In this document: positions 26,582-34,098 of the stretch, piece after piece
Numbering within the stretch: position 1 is the stretch's first letter
Layout: each line of letters begins with the position of its first letter
NCBI GenBank assembly: GCA_016293845.1
Contig: JAEDDH010000013.1
Location: 1 to 64,000 of the forward strand
Direction of reading: 5' to 3'
Length of the DNA stretch: 64,000 bases
Origin: Bacteroidales bacterium
GTDB taxonomy: Bacteria > Bacteroidota > Bacteroidia > Bacteroidales > UBA3824
Program-made: the position numbers and the translations under genes
Notes under the pieces: generated by a model
The model's input: the letters and a program-made list of their open reading frames with translations, nothing else
What the model was told of the DNA's origin: nothing
The model's database searches: none

Positions 26582-27076
26582 ATGGAAATCAACATAATAG
26601 TAGCCGCCGACGAAAACAACGCAATCGGCAAAAACAACACATTACTTTGCCGTTTGAGCAAAGATTTAAAAAATTTCAAAGAACTAACTACAGGTCACGT
26701 AGTTGTAATGGGTCGCAAAACATTTGAGTCGCTACCCAAAGGAGCATTGCCCAACCGCACCAACATAGTGATGAGCAAAACAGAGCAGAGATTTCCCGGC
26801 TGCTACACCTGCACATCAGCCGAAGAAGTTTTGGATTTAGCCAAAAAACACGAAAAAATCTTCATAATTGGTGGAGAATCAATCTATAAGGAGTTTTTCG
26901 ACCGTGCACACCGCATCTATCTCACCCGCATACGCCACACATTCGACAATGCTGATGTTTTTTTCCCAGAAATCGACGTTGAAGACAAATGGCGCATAAT
27001 GTCGGTTTCGGACGAAATTCCCGCTGATGAAAAAAACGAATATCCATTTTTCTTTGCAGTTTACGAAAGACTTTAA
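26582..27076 (+). CDS. folA: dihydrofolate reductase
   Basis: A 164-residue NADPH-dependent enzyme regenerating tetrahydrofolate. Family motifs include IVAADENNAIGKNN at 5-18, VVMGRKTFESLP at 41-52, FIIGGESIY near 97 and a C-terminal strand FFFAVYERL. The start lies right after a repeat array with no ribosome-binding sequence, as usual in this phylum. It is likely co-transcribed with thyA. Confidence 0.95.
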   Translation: MEINIIVAADENNAIGKNNTLLCRLSKDLKNFKELTTGHVVVMGRKTFESLPKGALPNRTNIVMSKTEQRFPGCYTCTSAEEVLDLAKKHEKIFIIGGESIYKEFFDRAHRIYLTRIRHTFDNADVFFPEIDVEDKWRIMSVSDEIPADEKNEYPFFFAVYERL

Positions 27077-27096
27077 CAATCAAAAAACATATTACA

Positions 27097-27965
27097 ATGA
27101 AAAAGATTCTATTGATTCTTGCGGTGTTGATGATTAATACATCGCTCACAATGGCACAAAAAGCCAGCGACGCCCAGACTATCCGTCAAAAGTTGCAGAA
27201 TTTGCCAGCAAAAAGGGCTATCAAACTCAAATTACAGAAGAAAATGCTTTGACATTACAAAAAGACACTTGTAATTATATCATTTTTTTCAGCGGAAGCA
27301 ACCCAACCTATGTGGAACTCAGACCTTACGACTTCGACATTACACAGAGCAACTACCTGTGCATTACAAAAGCGATAAACCAAGTGAACATTAATTTCGG
27401 TGTAATAAAGGCTATGATAACCCCCGACAGAGAAAGTCTACGTCTGTCGGCAGAAATGAACGTGTTCGACGCATCAGGCGTTACTCAGAATATGGAGCAC
27501 TATTTCGTTCTTTTTGGCGAAGCTTGGCGGACTATAAATTATCGTTACTACGAATTTTATGAAAACAAAGATATAAACAACAATAGAATGCCATTTGAGG
27601 TATACTGCATCGATATTGCCAATACCGACAGCAATGTGACAGTAATTGGCGAAACCAACGGCGAAATAAAAGCTTCAGAGGCGCAATATATCCACATCGG
27701 ACTCAATCTTATTGGCTACGAAGTTGGCGAATACCCTATTTCTGTAAAACTCATCCTACCTGACGGCACATACGCAGCAGATAAAATTGACAACCAATAC
27801 ACATTCACAGCAAATGCAACCATCACCAAAGGTTCAAAATTTTACGACTTGGGCGGATGGGGTTCTACCGAGGCTGGCTATTGGGTTCCCGGCGCCTACC
27901 GCTACGAATTGTACTACAAAGACAGATTGTTTTATGTAAGAACCTTTCTGTTAAAAGAGTACTGA
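27097..27965 (+). pseudogene. secreted protein of unknown function, one-base frameshift
   Basis: From ATG 27097 the frame gives a clean signal peptide (cleavage near TMA-Q at residue 20) and then SDAQTIRQK before drifting to a stop at 27250-27252. The -1 frame continues the protein without a break: VAEFASKKGYQTQ and on to the stop at 27965. The change maps to the A4 run 27188-27191, where five A residues would restore one frame of about 289 residues. The mature part is beta-rich with aromatic repeats (YRYYEFYE, ELYYKDRLFYVR) and matches no family I recognise. A sequencing or assembly error is possible. Confidence 0.7.
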
Positions 27966-27993
27966 AGATAATAGCATATTTATGGGTTAAATT

Positions 27994-28017
27994 GTTCACT
28001 CAAAAAGTGAACTTTTT
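27994..28017 (+). terminator. intrinsic terminator
   Basis: GTTCACT-CAAAA-AGTGAAC is followed by TTTTT. It closes the folA-side unit and lies inside the longer open frame of the next gene, excluding the upstream starts of that gene. Confidence 0.8.
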
Positions 28018-28045
28018 GACCCTTAATATCACTTCGCGTCAAGCA

Positions 28046-28444
28046 TTGCATATAAAAAATCTATTAGTATTAATGTGTCTCTTTATGGCAATGTTGTGCA
28101 CAACCACATTTACATCTTGTAGCGATGATGACGATGACAACTCTCCTTCAGGCCTCATCGGTAACTGGAAATCAGTTTCAGCAGATATGGATGGTTATAA
28201 AATTGAATATAATGACCAAATGTATATGACAATGGACATTACAGACAAAACCATCATTTCAAAATCTTTCACCAACGGTAAAGAAGAAACCACAGAAACA
28301 GAATCGTTTTCTTACTCAATTAAAGAAACCAAGATAGTTGCTATAGATGGAGATGAAAGCGAATTTAGTCTTAACGGTGATAAACTTACACTAATTTACA
28401 CCGATGAAGATGGCACATTAACAGATGTTTTCCAACGTCAATAA
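28046..28444 (+). CDS. small surface lipoprotein, lipocalin-like
   Basis: About 132 residues from a TTG at 28046, chosen because it gives the signal peptide a basic N-terminus (MHIKNLL). The ATG at 28073 is the alternative. The predicted lipidated cysteine is followed at once by SDDDDDN, which fits the S-(D/E)3 lipoprotein export signal described in Bacteroides, so surface exposure is likely. The domain has GNWKSVSADMDG and alternating strands, like small lipocalin-type lipoproteins of gut Bacteroidales. Ligand unknown. Confidence 0.6.
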   Translation: MHIKNLLVLMCLFMAMLCTTTFTSCSDDDDDNSPSGLIGNWKSVSADMDGYKIEYNDQMYMTMDITDKTIISKSFTNGKEETTETESFSYSIKETKIVAIDGDESEFSLNGDKLTLIYTDEDGTLTDVFQRQ

Positions 28445-28482
28445 ATATTGATTAAATCACCAAATTAAATAAAAAATAGCTT

Positions 28483-29106
28483 TCACTCCTTCCAATCACT
28501 CCTCACAAGTATCTTCGGTGTTATCCATTTGCCTTGAAGCAGTTTAGGTTCGATGATGTTGCCATCGTAATCTAAATAGTCGCCATTGGAGTTTTTCTTG
28601 ATTTTGTAGCATTGACCAGAAACCACGGTGGTGCGGACAATCTCTACCAATTCTTCGTAGGTGGCTTTTGGGTGTTTGCTGCCTATGTCGGCACCTTTTT
28701 GGTTATTGATAAAATCCATTTCGGAGTCGATGCTGTCGGGAAGATTTGGAGTGTAAGGGTCGCACGATTCAAAATATAGTTTTGATTTTTCTTCGTGGGC
28801 ACGGCCGAGTGCAAGGGCTTTTGATTTTCCAATTTTTTGGGCAGTGAGTGCCATCCAAAGAGTGTGACGGAATGCATCTACCATACCGCCCGAACCGTCG
28901 CCATCAAATTCGGGGTCGGCTACATATTTTTGTGCTTCGGCGGCTGCCATTTGCGATAGTTTGTAGGTACGCAATGCGGCTAATGGATGATGACGAACCC
29001 ATTTGCGCTCGGGCTGTGAAAGGTTTTTGTACAACTGAAAGGCGTTTTGTGCCGTTGAAAAAATGCTCATTGTGAGAAAAAATGCTAATAATATAAAGTG
29101 TTTCAT
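28483..29106 (-). CDS. secreted DUF6973-like protein
   Basis: A 207-residue exported protein with a signal peptide ending near STA-Q (residue 20). The central block contains DAFRHTLWMAL and GRAHEEK, with conserved His, Glu and Trp residues. This pattern is typical of the family listed as DUF6973 (name given with moderate certainty); its histidines suggest an enzymatic or metal-binding site, but no activity is known to me. The start overlaps the end of rsmI by 4 bp. Confidence 0.6.
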   Translation of the reverse strand: MKHFILLAFFLTMSIFSTAQNAFQLYKNLSQPERKWVRHHPLAALRTYKLSQMAAAEAQKYVADPEFDGDGSGGMVDAFRHTLWMALTAQKIGKSKALALGRAHEEKSKLYFESCDPYTPNLPDSIDSEMDFINNQKGADIGSKHPKATYEELVEIVRTTVVSGQCYKIKKNSNGDYLDYDGNIIEPKLLQGKWITPKILVRSDWKE

Positions 29107-29798
29107 TCTTCGTCGTCGATTTCGTCGGAAGATTCTTTGTCGATAATTACTACAAACTCACCTTTGGGAGGCTTAGCGTTGAAAGCAGCGATAAGTTCGT
29201 CGGGAGTACCGCGGAGGGTTTCTTCGTAAACCTTTGAAATTTCGCGCGATATTGATACTTTTCGGTTTTCACCAAAGTATTTCTTTATCTCTTCCAATAG
29301 TTTAAGTATTCGGTAAGGTGACTCGTACAAAATTATTGTAATATTAAGACTTGCCCAATAGGTAAGTTTTTTCATACGTCCCTTTTTCTGCGGGAGAAAT
29401 CCGGCAAAAAGGAAACTCTCGCATCCAAAACCCGAATCCACAAGGGCAGGCACAAAAGCCGTAGCGCCGGGCAGACATTCCACTTCTACGCCAAGGTTAA
29501 TACACTCACGCACAAGCATAAAGCCTGGGTCGGAAATTGCGGGTGTGCCGGCATCGGAAATCAGTGCGATATTCATACCACCGTAAATCTGTTGCGCATA
29601 ACGCTCACAGGTTTCGTGTTCGTTAAACTTGTGGTGACTTGCCGTGCGGGTGGTAATGTCAAAATGTTTGAGCAGTCCTGCGCTTGTGCGGGTATCCTCA
29701 CAGAGAATCAAATCTGCCTCTTTGAGAATGCGTATCGCGCGGAATGTCATATCCTCTAAATTGCCCACAGGGGTGGGTACGATATAAAGTTTTGCCAT
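29103..29798 (-). CDS. rsmI: 16S rRNA (cytidine1402-2'-O)-methyltransferase
   Basis: A 231-residue SAM-dependent methyltransferase of the tetrapyrrole-methylase fold that modifies C1402 of 16S rRNA. Motifs include YIVPTPVGNLEDMT at the N-terminus, CEDTRTSAGLLKH near 33, LISDAGTPAISDPG near 80 and LYESPYR near 155. Shorter than E. coli RsmI (286) because the C-terminal extension is reduced. It is followed by a coupled secreted-protein gene and preceded, 1 bp away, by a peptidase gene. Confidence 0.93.
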   Translation of the reverse strand: MAKLYIVPTPVGNLEDMTFRAIRILKEADLILCEDTRTSAGLLKHFDITTRTASHHKFNEHETCERYAQQIYGGMNIALISDAGTPAISDPGFMLVRECINLGVEVECLPGATAFVPALVDSGFGCESFLFAGFLPQKKGRMKKLTYWASLNITIILYESPYRILKLLEEIKKYFGENRKVSISREISKVYEETLRGTPDELIAAFNAKPPKGEFVVIIDKESSDEIDDEE

Positions 29799-29799
29799 A

Positions 29800-30927
29800 T
29801 TAATAATCTGTTACAAAGTCTTTTACAAGTTTAAAAATACCGTCATACGCCGGCATAGGAATCGCCTCGGCACGGTCGTAAATATTGTGATACTCCTTGT
29901 ACGTTCCGAGGGTGTAAATATACAAACTTTTTACGCCTTTCTTATAAAAAAAATAGTGGTCGCTGTTGGCGGCTTCTCCCCTACTATGTATTTTTGCCAC
30001 GTAATTATTTGTATTATTGACATTTACAAGGAGATCAAATTCATCTTTAAGCACACTGCCGTTTACCAGCATAATACCCTCATCGCCACTGCCGAGCATA
30101 TCTAAATTGATGAGTGTCTTGATTTTAGACAATGGGAAATAAGGATTTCGAGTGTAATAATAACTGCCGAGCAAACCGATTTCCTCGCCGCTAAAAAGTA
30201 TAAAGGCAATAGAATAATGTGGTTTAGGCATTTGGGCAAACTCACGGGCAAGGTCTAAAGCCATAGCAGTGCCTGATGCATTGTCGTGAGCACCGGGGAA
30301 ATAGGCATCCCTGCCAAGTGTACCCACGTGGTCGTAATGAGCGGTTATCACCTTAAAAGTATCGGTTTCGCCGGGAATTATACCTATAATATTGTGTGTG
30401 ATATAGCCATGCTTTAATTGAACATCAAGTTTAAATAACGCACGTTTTTTGTTATGAATCAAGGATTTATCTATATAGAATTTTGTTATTTTGTCCTGAT
30501 GGTTAGATATACCCTGAGGAGGAAGTTTGTCCACAGCAAACAATGCCACATCTGCCACTTGCAGAGTATCGTATTTGCGAAAAATCTTTGAAAGTTTTAT
30601 AGCGCAGTTCACCGATTGGCTTGATGGATTCACCACAAAATCTCTACCCGCTTTCAAAGTATCCTTGCCTGCAACGATAAACGCGTCACCATCAAAAACA
30701 TTGGCAGTGAGAGCAAACGGTTGCATTATTGGTTTGATACCGAGCGATTTAAACTCATTGCACAAATAATCAGCCGCCAACGAATCGCCACCAAAGGTAT
30801 ACCCACGGCCATGAAATTCTGGACTGCACAAGGTTTTGAGAATTTTTCGTGCATAATCTTGATTTTGAGCCGCAAGAGGCAGCACAAATACAACCGAAAT
30901 TATTACTAATACAATTTTTTTTAACAT
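29800..30927 (-). CDS. secreted M28 family metallopeptidase
   Basis: A 375-residue exported di-zinc aminopeptidase-type protein. The signal peptide ends near PLAA-Q (residue 21). Metal and catalytic residues are visible in AHYDHVG (His197, Asp199), PGAHDNASG (Asp215), FSGEEIG (Glu248/249) and NLDMLG near 275. M28 enzymes cut N-terminal residues from peptides; a periplasmic role in peptide use is inferred. It is the first gene of a minus-strand run with rsmI and the DUF6973-like gene. Confidence 0.88.
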   Translation of the reverse strand: MLKKIVLVIISVVFVLPLAAQNQDYARKILKTLCSPEFHGRGYTFGGDSLAADYLCNEFKSLGIKPIMQPFALTANVFDGDAFIVAGKDTLKAGRDFVVNPSSQSVNCAIKLSKIFRKYDTLQVADVALFAVDKLPPQGISNHQDKITKFYIDKSLIHNKKRALFKLDVQLKHGYITHNIIGIIPGETDTFKVITAHYDHVGTLGRDAYFPGAHDNASGTAMALDLAREFAQMPKPHYSIAFILFSGEEIGLLGSYYYTRNPYFPLSKIKTLINLDMLGSGDEGIMLVNGSVLKDEFDLLVNVNNTNNYVAKIHSRGEAANSDHYFFYKKGVKSLYIYTLGTYKEYHNIYDRAEAIPMPAYDGIFKLVKDFVTDY

Positions 30928-31043
30928 ATTTTTATTAAAAATAGGTTACAAAGATACATTTTTAATAAAAAAATTGGTTGCGAATGAAAATAAATTTGTA
31001 ATTTTGGCTGTTTTTTAAAACGATAATTTTAATATTTTGTCAT

Positions 31044-31916
31044 ATGAAAAAACTAATTCTATTAGCAACGGCATTTGCAGCCGCTTCTACATTCTTCTCG
31101 TGCAATTCGGGAGAAATTGAGCGCCTTCGCGCACAGAACGACAGTCTTCGTAGCGTAGCCACCACAGGAGGCATCCAAATCGACGAATATTTCGCCGCAT
31201 TCAACCAAATTCAGGATAACCTCAAACAAATCAAAGAGAAAGAACAGATTATCACCGTTCGCACAGGTGACGGTCAGGAACTCACAAGTTCGCAGGCCGA
31301 CGCTATCAACGAGGACATTCTCAGCATCTACGACCTCTTGCTTAAAAACAAGCAGACCATCGCCGACCTCAACAAAAAAATGCAGAAAGACGGCGTTAAA
31401 AACAAAGAAATGGCTAAAACCATTCAACTTCTTACTCAGCAAGTTACCGAAAAAGACAACGAAATTACTGATTTGAAAGACAAACTTGCAAAACTTAATT
31501 TCGACGTTGAACAACTCAACACTCAGGTGGCTCAGTTAGACTCTACATTGCAGGCTGAGCAAGAGGCAAGCGCAGAAAAATCAGAGATTATTTCGGCTCA
31601 AGACCTTGCTCTCAACACTGTATATTACGTAGTTGGCTCCAAAAAAGAACTTATGAACCGCAACGTAATCTCTCGTGAGGGCTTGTTTAAAGGTTTGAAA
31701 ATCGGCGACAGCTTCGACCGCGAGTATTTCACCAAAGTGGATATGCGTTCGCTCAACGAAATTCCTTTGAATGTTAAAGACATCGAGCTTCTTTCTACCC
31801 ATCCTTCAGGCAGTTACAACCTTGTTAAAACAGGTAGCAACGTTAGCAAACTTGAAATCACCAACCCCGAAGCATTTTGGGAGCGTAGCAAATTCCTCGT
31901 TATGATGGTTAAGTAA
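31044..31916 (+). CDS. lipoprotein with long coiled coil
   Basis: A 290-residue protein with a lipoprotein signal (FFSC, Cys20). A long helical coiled-coil region follows, from about 22 to 180, with heptad-like stretches such as IERLRAQNDSLRSV and repeated Gln/Lys/Asp. The C-terminal 100 residues form a compact domain starting at TVYYVVGSKKEL. The organisation suggests a periplasm-spanning or scaffolding lipoprotein; function unknown. A TAATTTTG element near 30998 may be its -7 region, and a strong terminator follows. Confidence 0.65.
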   Translation: MKKLILLATAFAAASTFFSCNSGEIERLRAQNDSLRSVATTGGIQIDEYFAAFNQIQDNLKQIKEKEQIITVRTGDGQELTSSQADAINEDILSIYDLLLKNKQTIADLNKKMQKDGVKNKEMAKTIQLLTQQVTEKDNEITDLKDKLAKLNFDVEQLNTQVAQLDSTLQAEQEASAEKSEIISAQDLALNTVYYVVGSKKELMNRNVISREGLFKGLKIGDSFDREYFTKVDMRSLNEIPLNVKDIELLSTHPSGSYNLVKTGSNVSKLEITNPEAFWERSKFLVMMVK

Positions 31917-31935
31917 AAAACTTTGAAAACATCAT

Positions 31936-31971
31936 AAAAAAGCGAGAACCCAAAAAGTTCTCGCTTTTTTT
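31936..31971. terminator. bidirectional terminator
   Basis: AGCGAGAAC pairs with GTTCTCGCT over a 7-nt loop, with an A run before and a T run after. It separates the convergent lipoprotein and HAD genes. Confidence 0.9.
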
Positions 31972-32674
31972 ATGATAACATATCGATAAGAGCCATTAAA
32001 TCAGAAATTTCGGCATCTAATTTATACTCACATTCTTTGCCCTTTCGGTTAAAGAAAACACATTTTAAACCATAATCCACAGCACCGGCAATGTCGGCAT
32101 CAGGGTCGTCGCCAATAACGAGAGATTGGGCAGGAATTGCACCTGTTTTTTCAAAAGCATAATCAAAAAAAGCACGTGACGGTTTCAACGCTCCAGCCTC
32201 ATCGCTAATTATCGACATATCAAATAGATGCTCAATACCAGAATTGCGCATTTTGCGTTTTTGAACTTCAAGGAAACCATTGGTGATAACATAAAGTTTG
32301 TAACCGCGTGATTTTAAAGCTTTTAGCATCTCCTCAGCACCGGGGACAAGTTCTTTTTTGTATGTGGTAGCATCGAGATAAGCCTCGTTAACTTTCATCG
32401 AAAGTTCAAAATCATCCAAACCTAAATTTTTAAACGTTTGATTAAAACGAGTGCGGATAAGTTCCTCTTTAGTGATTTTCAAATTGCGGTAATCAGCCCA
32501 AAGACCATCGTTAACTTTGTAATATTCAGGCAAAAAGTTTTCTATTTGACCAAAATGTTTTTCCAAATGGTATTTATCGTAACTCTCAATCATAGCAAGT
32601 TTCGAGTTAGCCGAAAAATCCCAAACAGTATTGTCCCAATCAAAAAACAGATATTTTATATTGCTGAATATCAT
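31970..32674 (-). CDS. HAD-family 5'-nucleotidase, YjjG type
   Basis: A HAD hydrolase of 234 residues from ATG 32674; a longer frame to 32695 would overlap folE. Motif I is FFDWDNTVWDF (nucleophile Asp and acid Asp), motif II is VITNG, and motif IV is VIGDDPDADIAGA. The DxDNT variant and the helical cap match YjjG, which dephosphorylates non-canonical pyrimidine nucleotides. It starts 4 bp after the folE stop, so it is in the same operon. Confidence 0.85.
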   Translation of the reverse strand: MIFSNIKYLFFDWDNTVWDFSANSKLAMIESYDKYHLEKHFGQIENFLPEYYKVNDGLWADYRNLKITKEELIRTRFNQTFKNLGLDDFELSMKVNEAYLDATTYKKELVPGAEEMLKALKSRGYKLYVITNGFLEVQKRKMRNSGIEHLFDMSIISDEAGALKPSRAFFDYAFEKTGAIPAQSLVIGDDPDADIAGAVDYGLKCVFFNRKGKECEYKLDAEISDLMALIDMLS

Positions 32675-32678
32675 AAGT

Positions 32679-33317
32679 TTAATGTAATTTACCAATCAAT
32701 CTTAAAAATTCTTCACGAGTAGAAACGTTTTTATGAAAAATTCCTGTAAAAGCCGACGTGGTGGTAACCGAATTTTGTTTCTGCACTCCGCGCATCATCA
32801 TGCAAAGGTGGCTTGCCTCTATCACCACAGCCACGCCAAGCGGGTGAAGCGCATTTTGAATACAGTCGCGAATCTGCATTGTAAGGCGTTCTTGAACCTG
32901 CAGACGGCGTGAATATGCGTCAACCACACGGGCAATTTTGCTAAGACCTGTAATACAGCCGTTTGGAACGTATGCCACGTGAGCCTTTCCAAAAAACGGC
33001 AGCAAATGATGTTCGCAAAGCGAATAGAGTTCGATGTCTTTTACAAGCACCATCTGCGAATAATCTTCTTTAAAAATTGCGCCCTCAAGAATTTTCTGAG
33101 GGTCGGTGTAGTAGCCTTGAGTGCAAAACTGCATAGCCTTAGCCACGCGCATAGGAGTATCTTTAATTCCCTCACGCTCAGGATCATCGCCCACAGCGGC
33201 AAGCATATTGCGCACCGACGAGGCTATTGTTTGGGTGGTATCTTCTTTATATCGTTCTACCTTTACGTAGCGGGTTTTCTCATCGAGAGAAAGTCCCTGT
33301 TGTATAAAATCAATCAT
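32679..33317 (-). CDS. folE: GTP cyclohydrolase I
   Basis: A 212-residue enzyme converting GTP to dihydroneopterin triphosphate, the first step of folate synthesis and also the source of the QueE substrate. Zinc ligands are visible in SLCEHHLLPFFG and HLCMMMRGV, and the GTP-binding region includes RLQVQERLTMQ. It forms an operon with the YjjG-like nucleotidase and is divergent from mqnB. With thyA, folA and queE nearby, pterin metabolism is well represented. Confidence 0.95.
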   Translation of the reverse strand: MIDFIQQGLSLDEKTRYVKVERYKEDTTQTIASSVRNMLAAVGDDPEREGIKDTPMRVAKAMQFCTQGYYTDPQKILEGAIFKEDYSQMVLVKDIELYSLCEHHLLPFFGKAHVAYVPNGCITGLSKIARVVDAYSRRLQVQERLTMQIRDCIQNALHPLGVAVVIEASHLCMMMRGVQKQNSVTTTSAFTGIFHKNVSTREEFLRLIGKLH

Positions 33318-33342
33318 CGCTTTGGCAATTGTATTTTTTTAT

Positions 33343-33350
33343 TAAATTTG
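33343..33350 (+). promoter_or_regulatory. -7 element of mqnB
   Basis: TAAATTTG, 45 bp before the ATG at 33396. It is divergent with the folE element only 6 bp away. Confidence 0.55.
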
Positions 33351-33356
33351 TAGTTG

Positions 33357-33364
33357 CAAAAGTA
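33357..33364 (-). promoter_or_regulatory. -7 element of folE
   Basis: The minus strand reads TACTTTTG followed by CAAC, 39 bp upstream of the folE ATG. The two divergent -7 elements nearly touch, so the start sites overlap. Confidence 0.55.
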
Positions 33365-33395
33365 AACCAATTTTTTCTAACAAATGCAAAATTAA

Positions 33396-34073
33396 ATGGA
33401 ACATTGCCTTAAAGTTTTGATTTGCGCATCTACCGAAGGCGAAATTGCGGGCATAAAACCCTCCGAAACCGTCGATACACTCGTTACGGGTGTGGGTTAT
33501 TTTTCTACAGTATATAATTTTACGAAGAGACTACTTTTGCACGAATATTGCTTAGTATTCGCAGTAGGCATTGCGGGTGATTATCGTTTGGATAATCCGG
33601 TGCCGCAGTTGTATGTGGTTGACAACGCAAGGTTTGCCGACACAGGATTTGAAGGCGAGAACGGCGAGTTTGTTCCGCTTGTAGGGTCAAAATTTATGCC
33701 GGGCAACCAGTTTCCGTTTAGCAACGGATTGATACACTGCCACATTGCTCAGCATTTCGCTCAGCATTTCGGTGTAGATATGTGCACCGTCAACACTGTA
33801 AACCAAACCCGCACTGATAGGGAATACATCGAAAAGATGTTAAAAATATTTCCTGCCGAAATAGAGACGATGGAAAGTGCCGCGTTGCATTATGTGGCGC
33901 AATTACAAGGAGTTCCGATGATAGAGATACGTGCTACATCTAACCATGTGGCACCAAAGAGTTCAGAAAAATGGATAATATCAGAAGCTGTTGATATGCT
34001 TAACTTTTTTTTAAACAAACAGATTTTGAACAAAGACATTAACGATTTAACAAGAATAATTTGCCAATATTGA
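33396..34073 (+). CDS. mqnB: futalosine hydrolase
   Basis: A 225-residue nucleosidase of the MTAN/PNP fold that splits futalosine in the alternative menaquinone pathway. It has the N-terminal strand VLICASTEGEIAGI, GVGYFSTVYN, AVGIAGDY and the catalytic-region ETMESAALHYVAQLQG followed by IRATSNHV, all typical of MqnB. The close relative MTA/SAH nucleosidase is the alternative, but the shortened loops fit MqnB better. The other mqn genes are not in the window. Confidence 0.85.
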   Translation: MEHCLKVLICASTEGEIAGIKPSETVDTLVTGVGYFSTVYNFTKRLLLHEYCLVFAVGIAGDYRLDNPVPQLYVVDNARFADTGFEGENGEFVPLVGSKFMPGNQFPFSNGLIHCHIAQHFAQHFGVDMCTVNTVNQTRTDREYIEKMLKIFPAEIETMESAALHYVAQLQGVPMIEIRATSNHVAPKSSEKWIISEAVDMLNFFLNKQILNKDINDLTRIICQY

Positions 34074-34098
34074 GCAAAATAATTACTAATTTAGCCGC

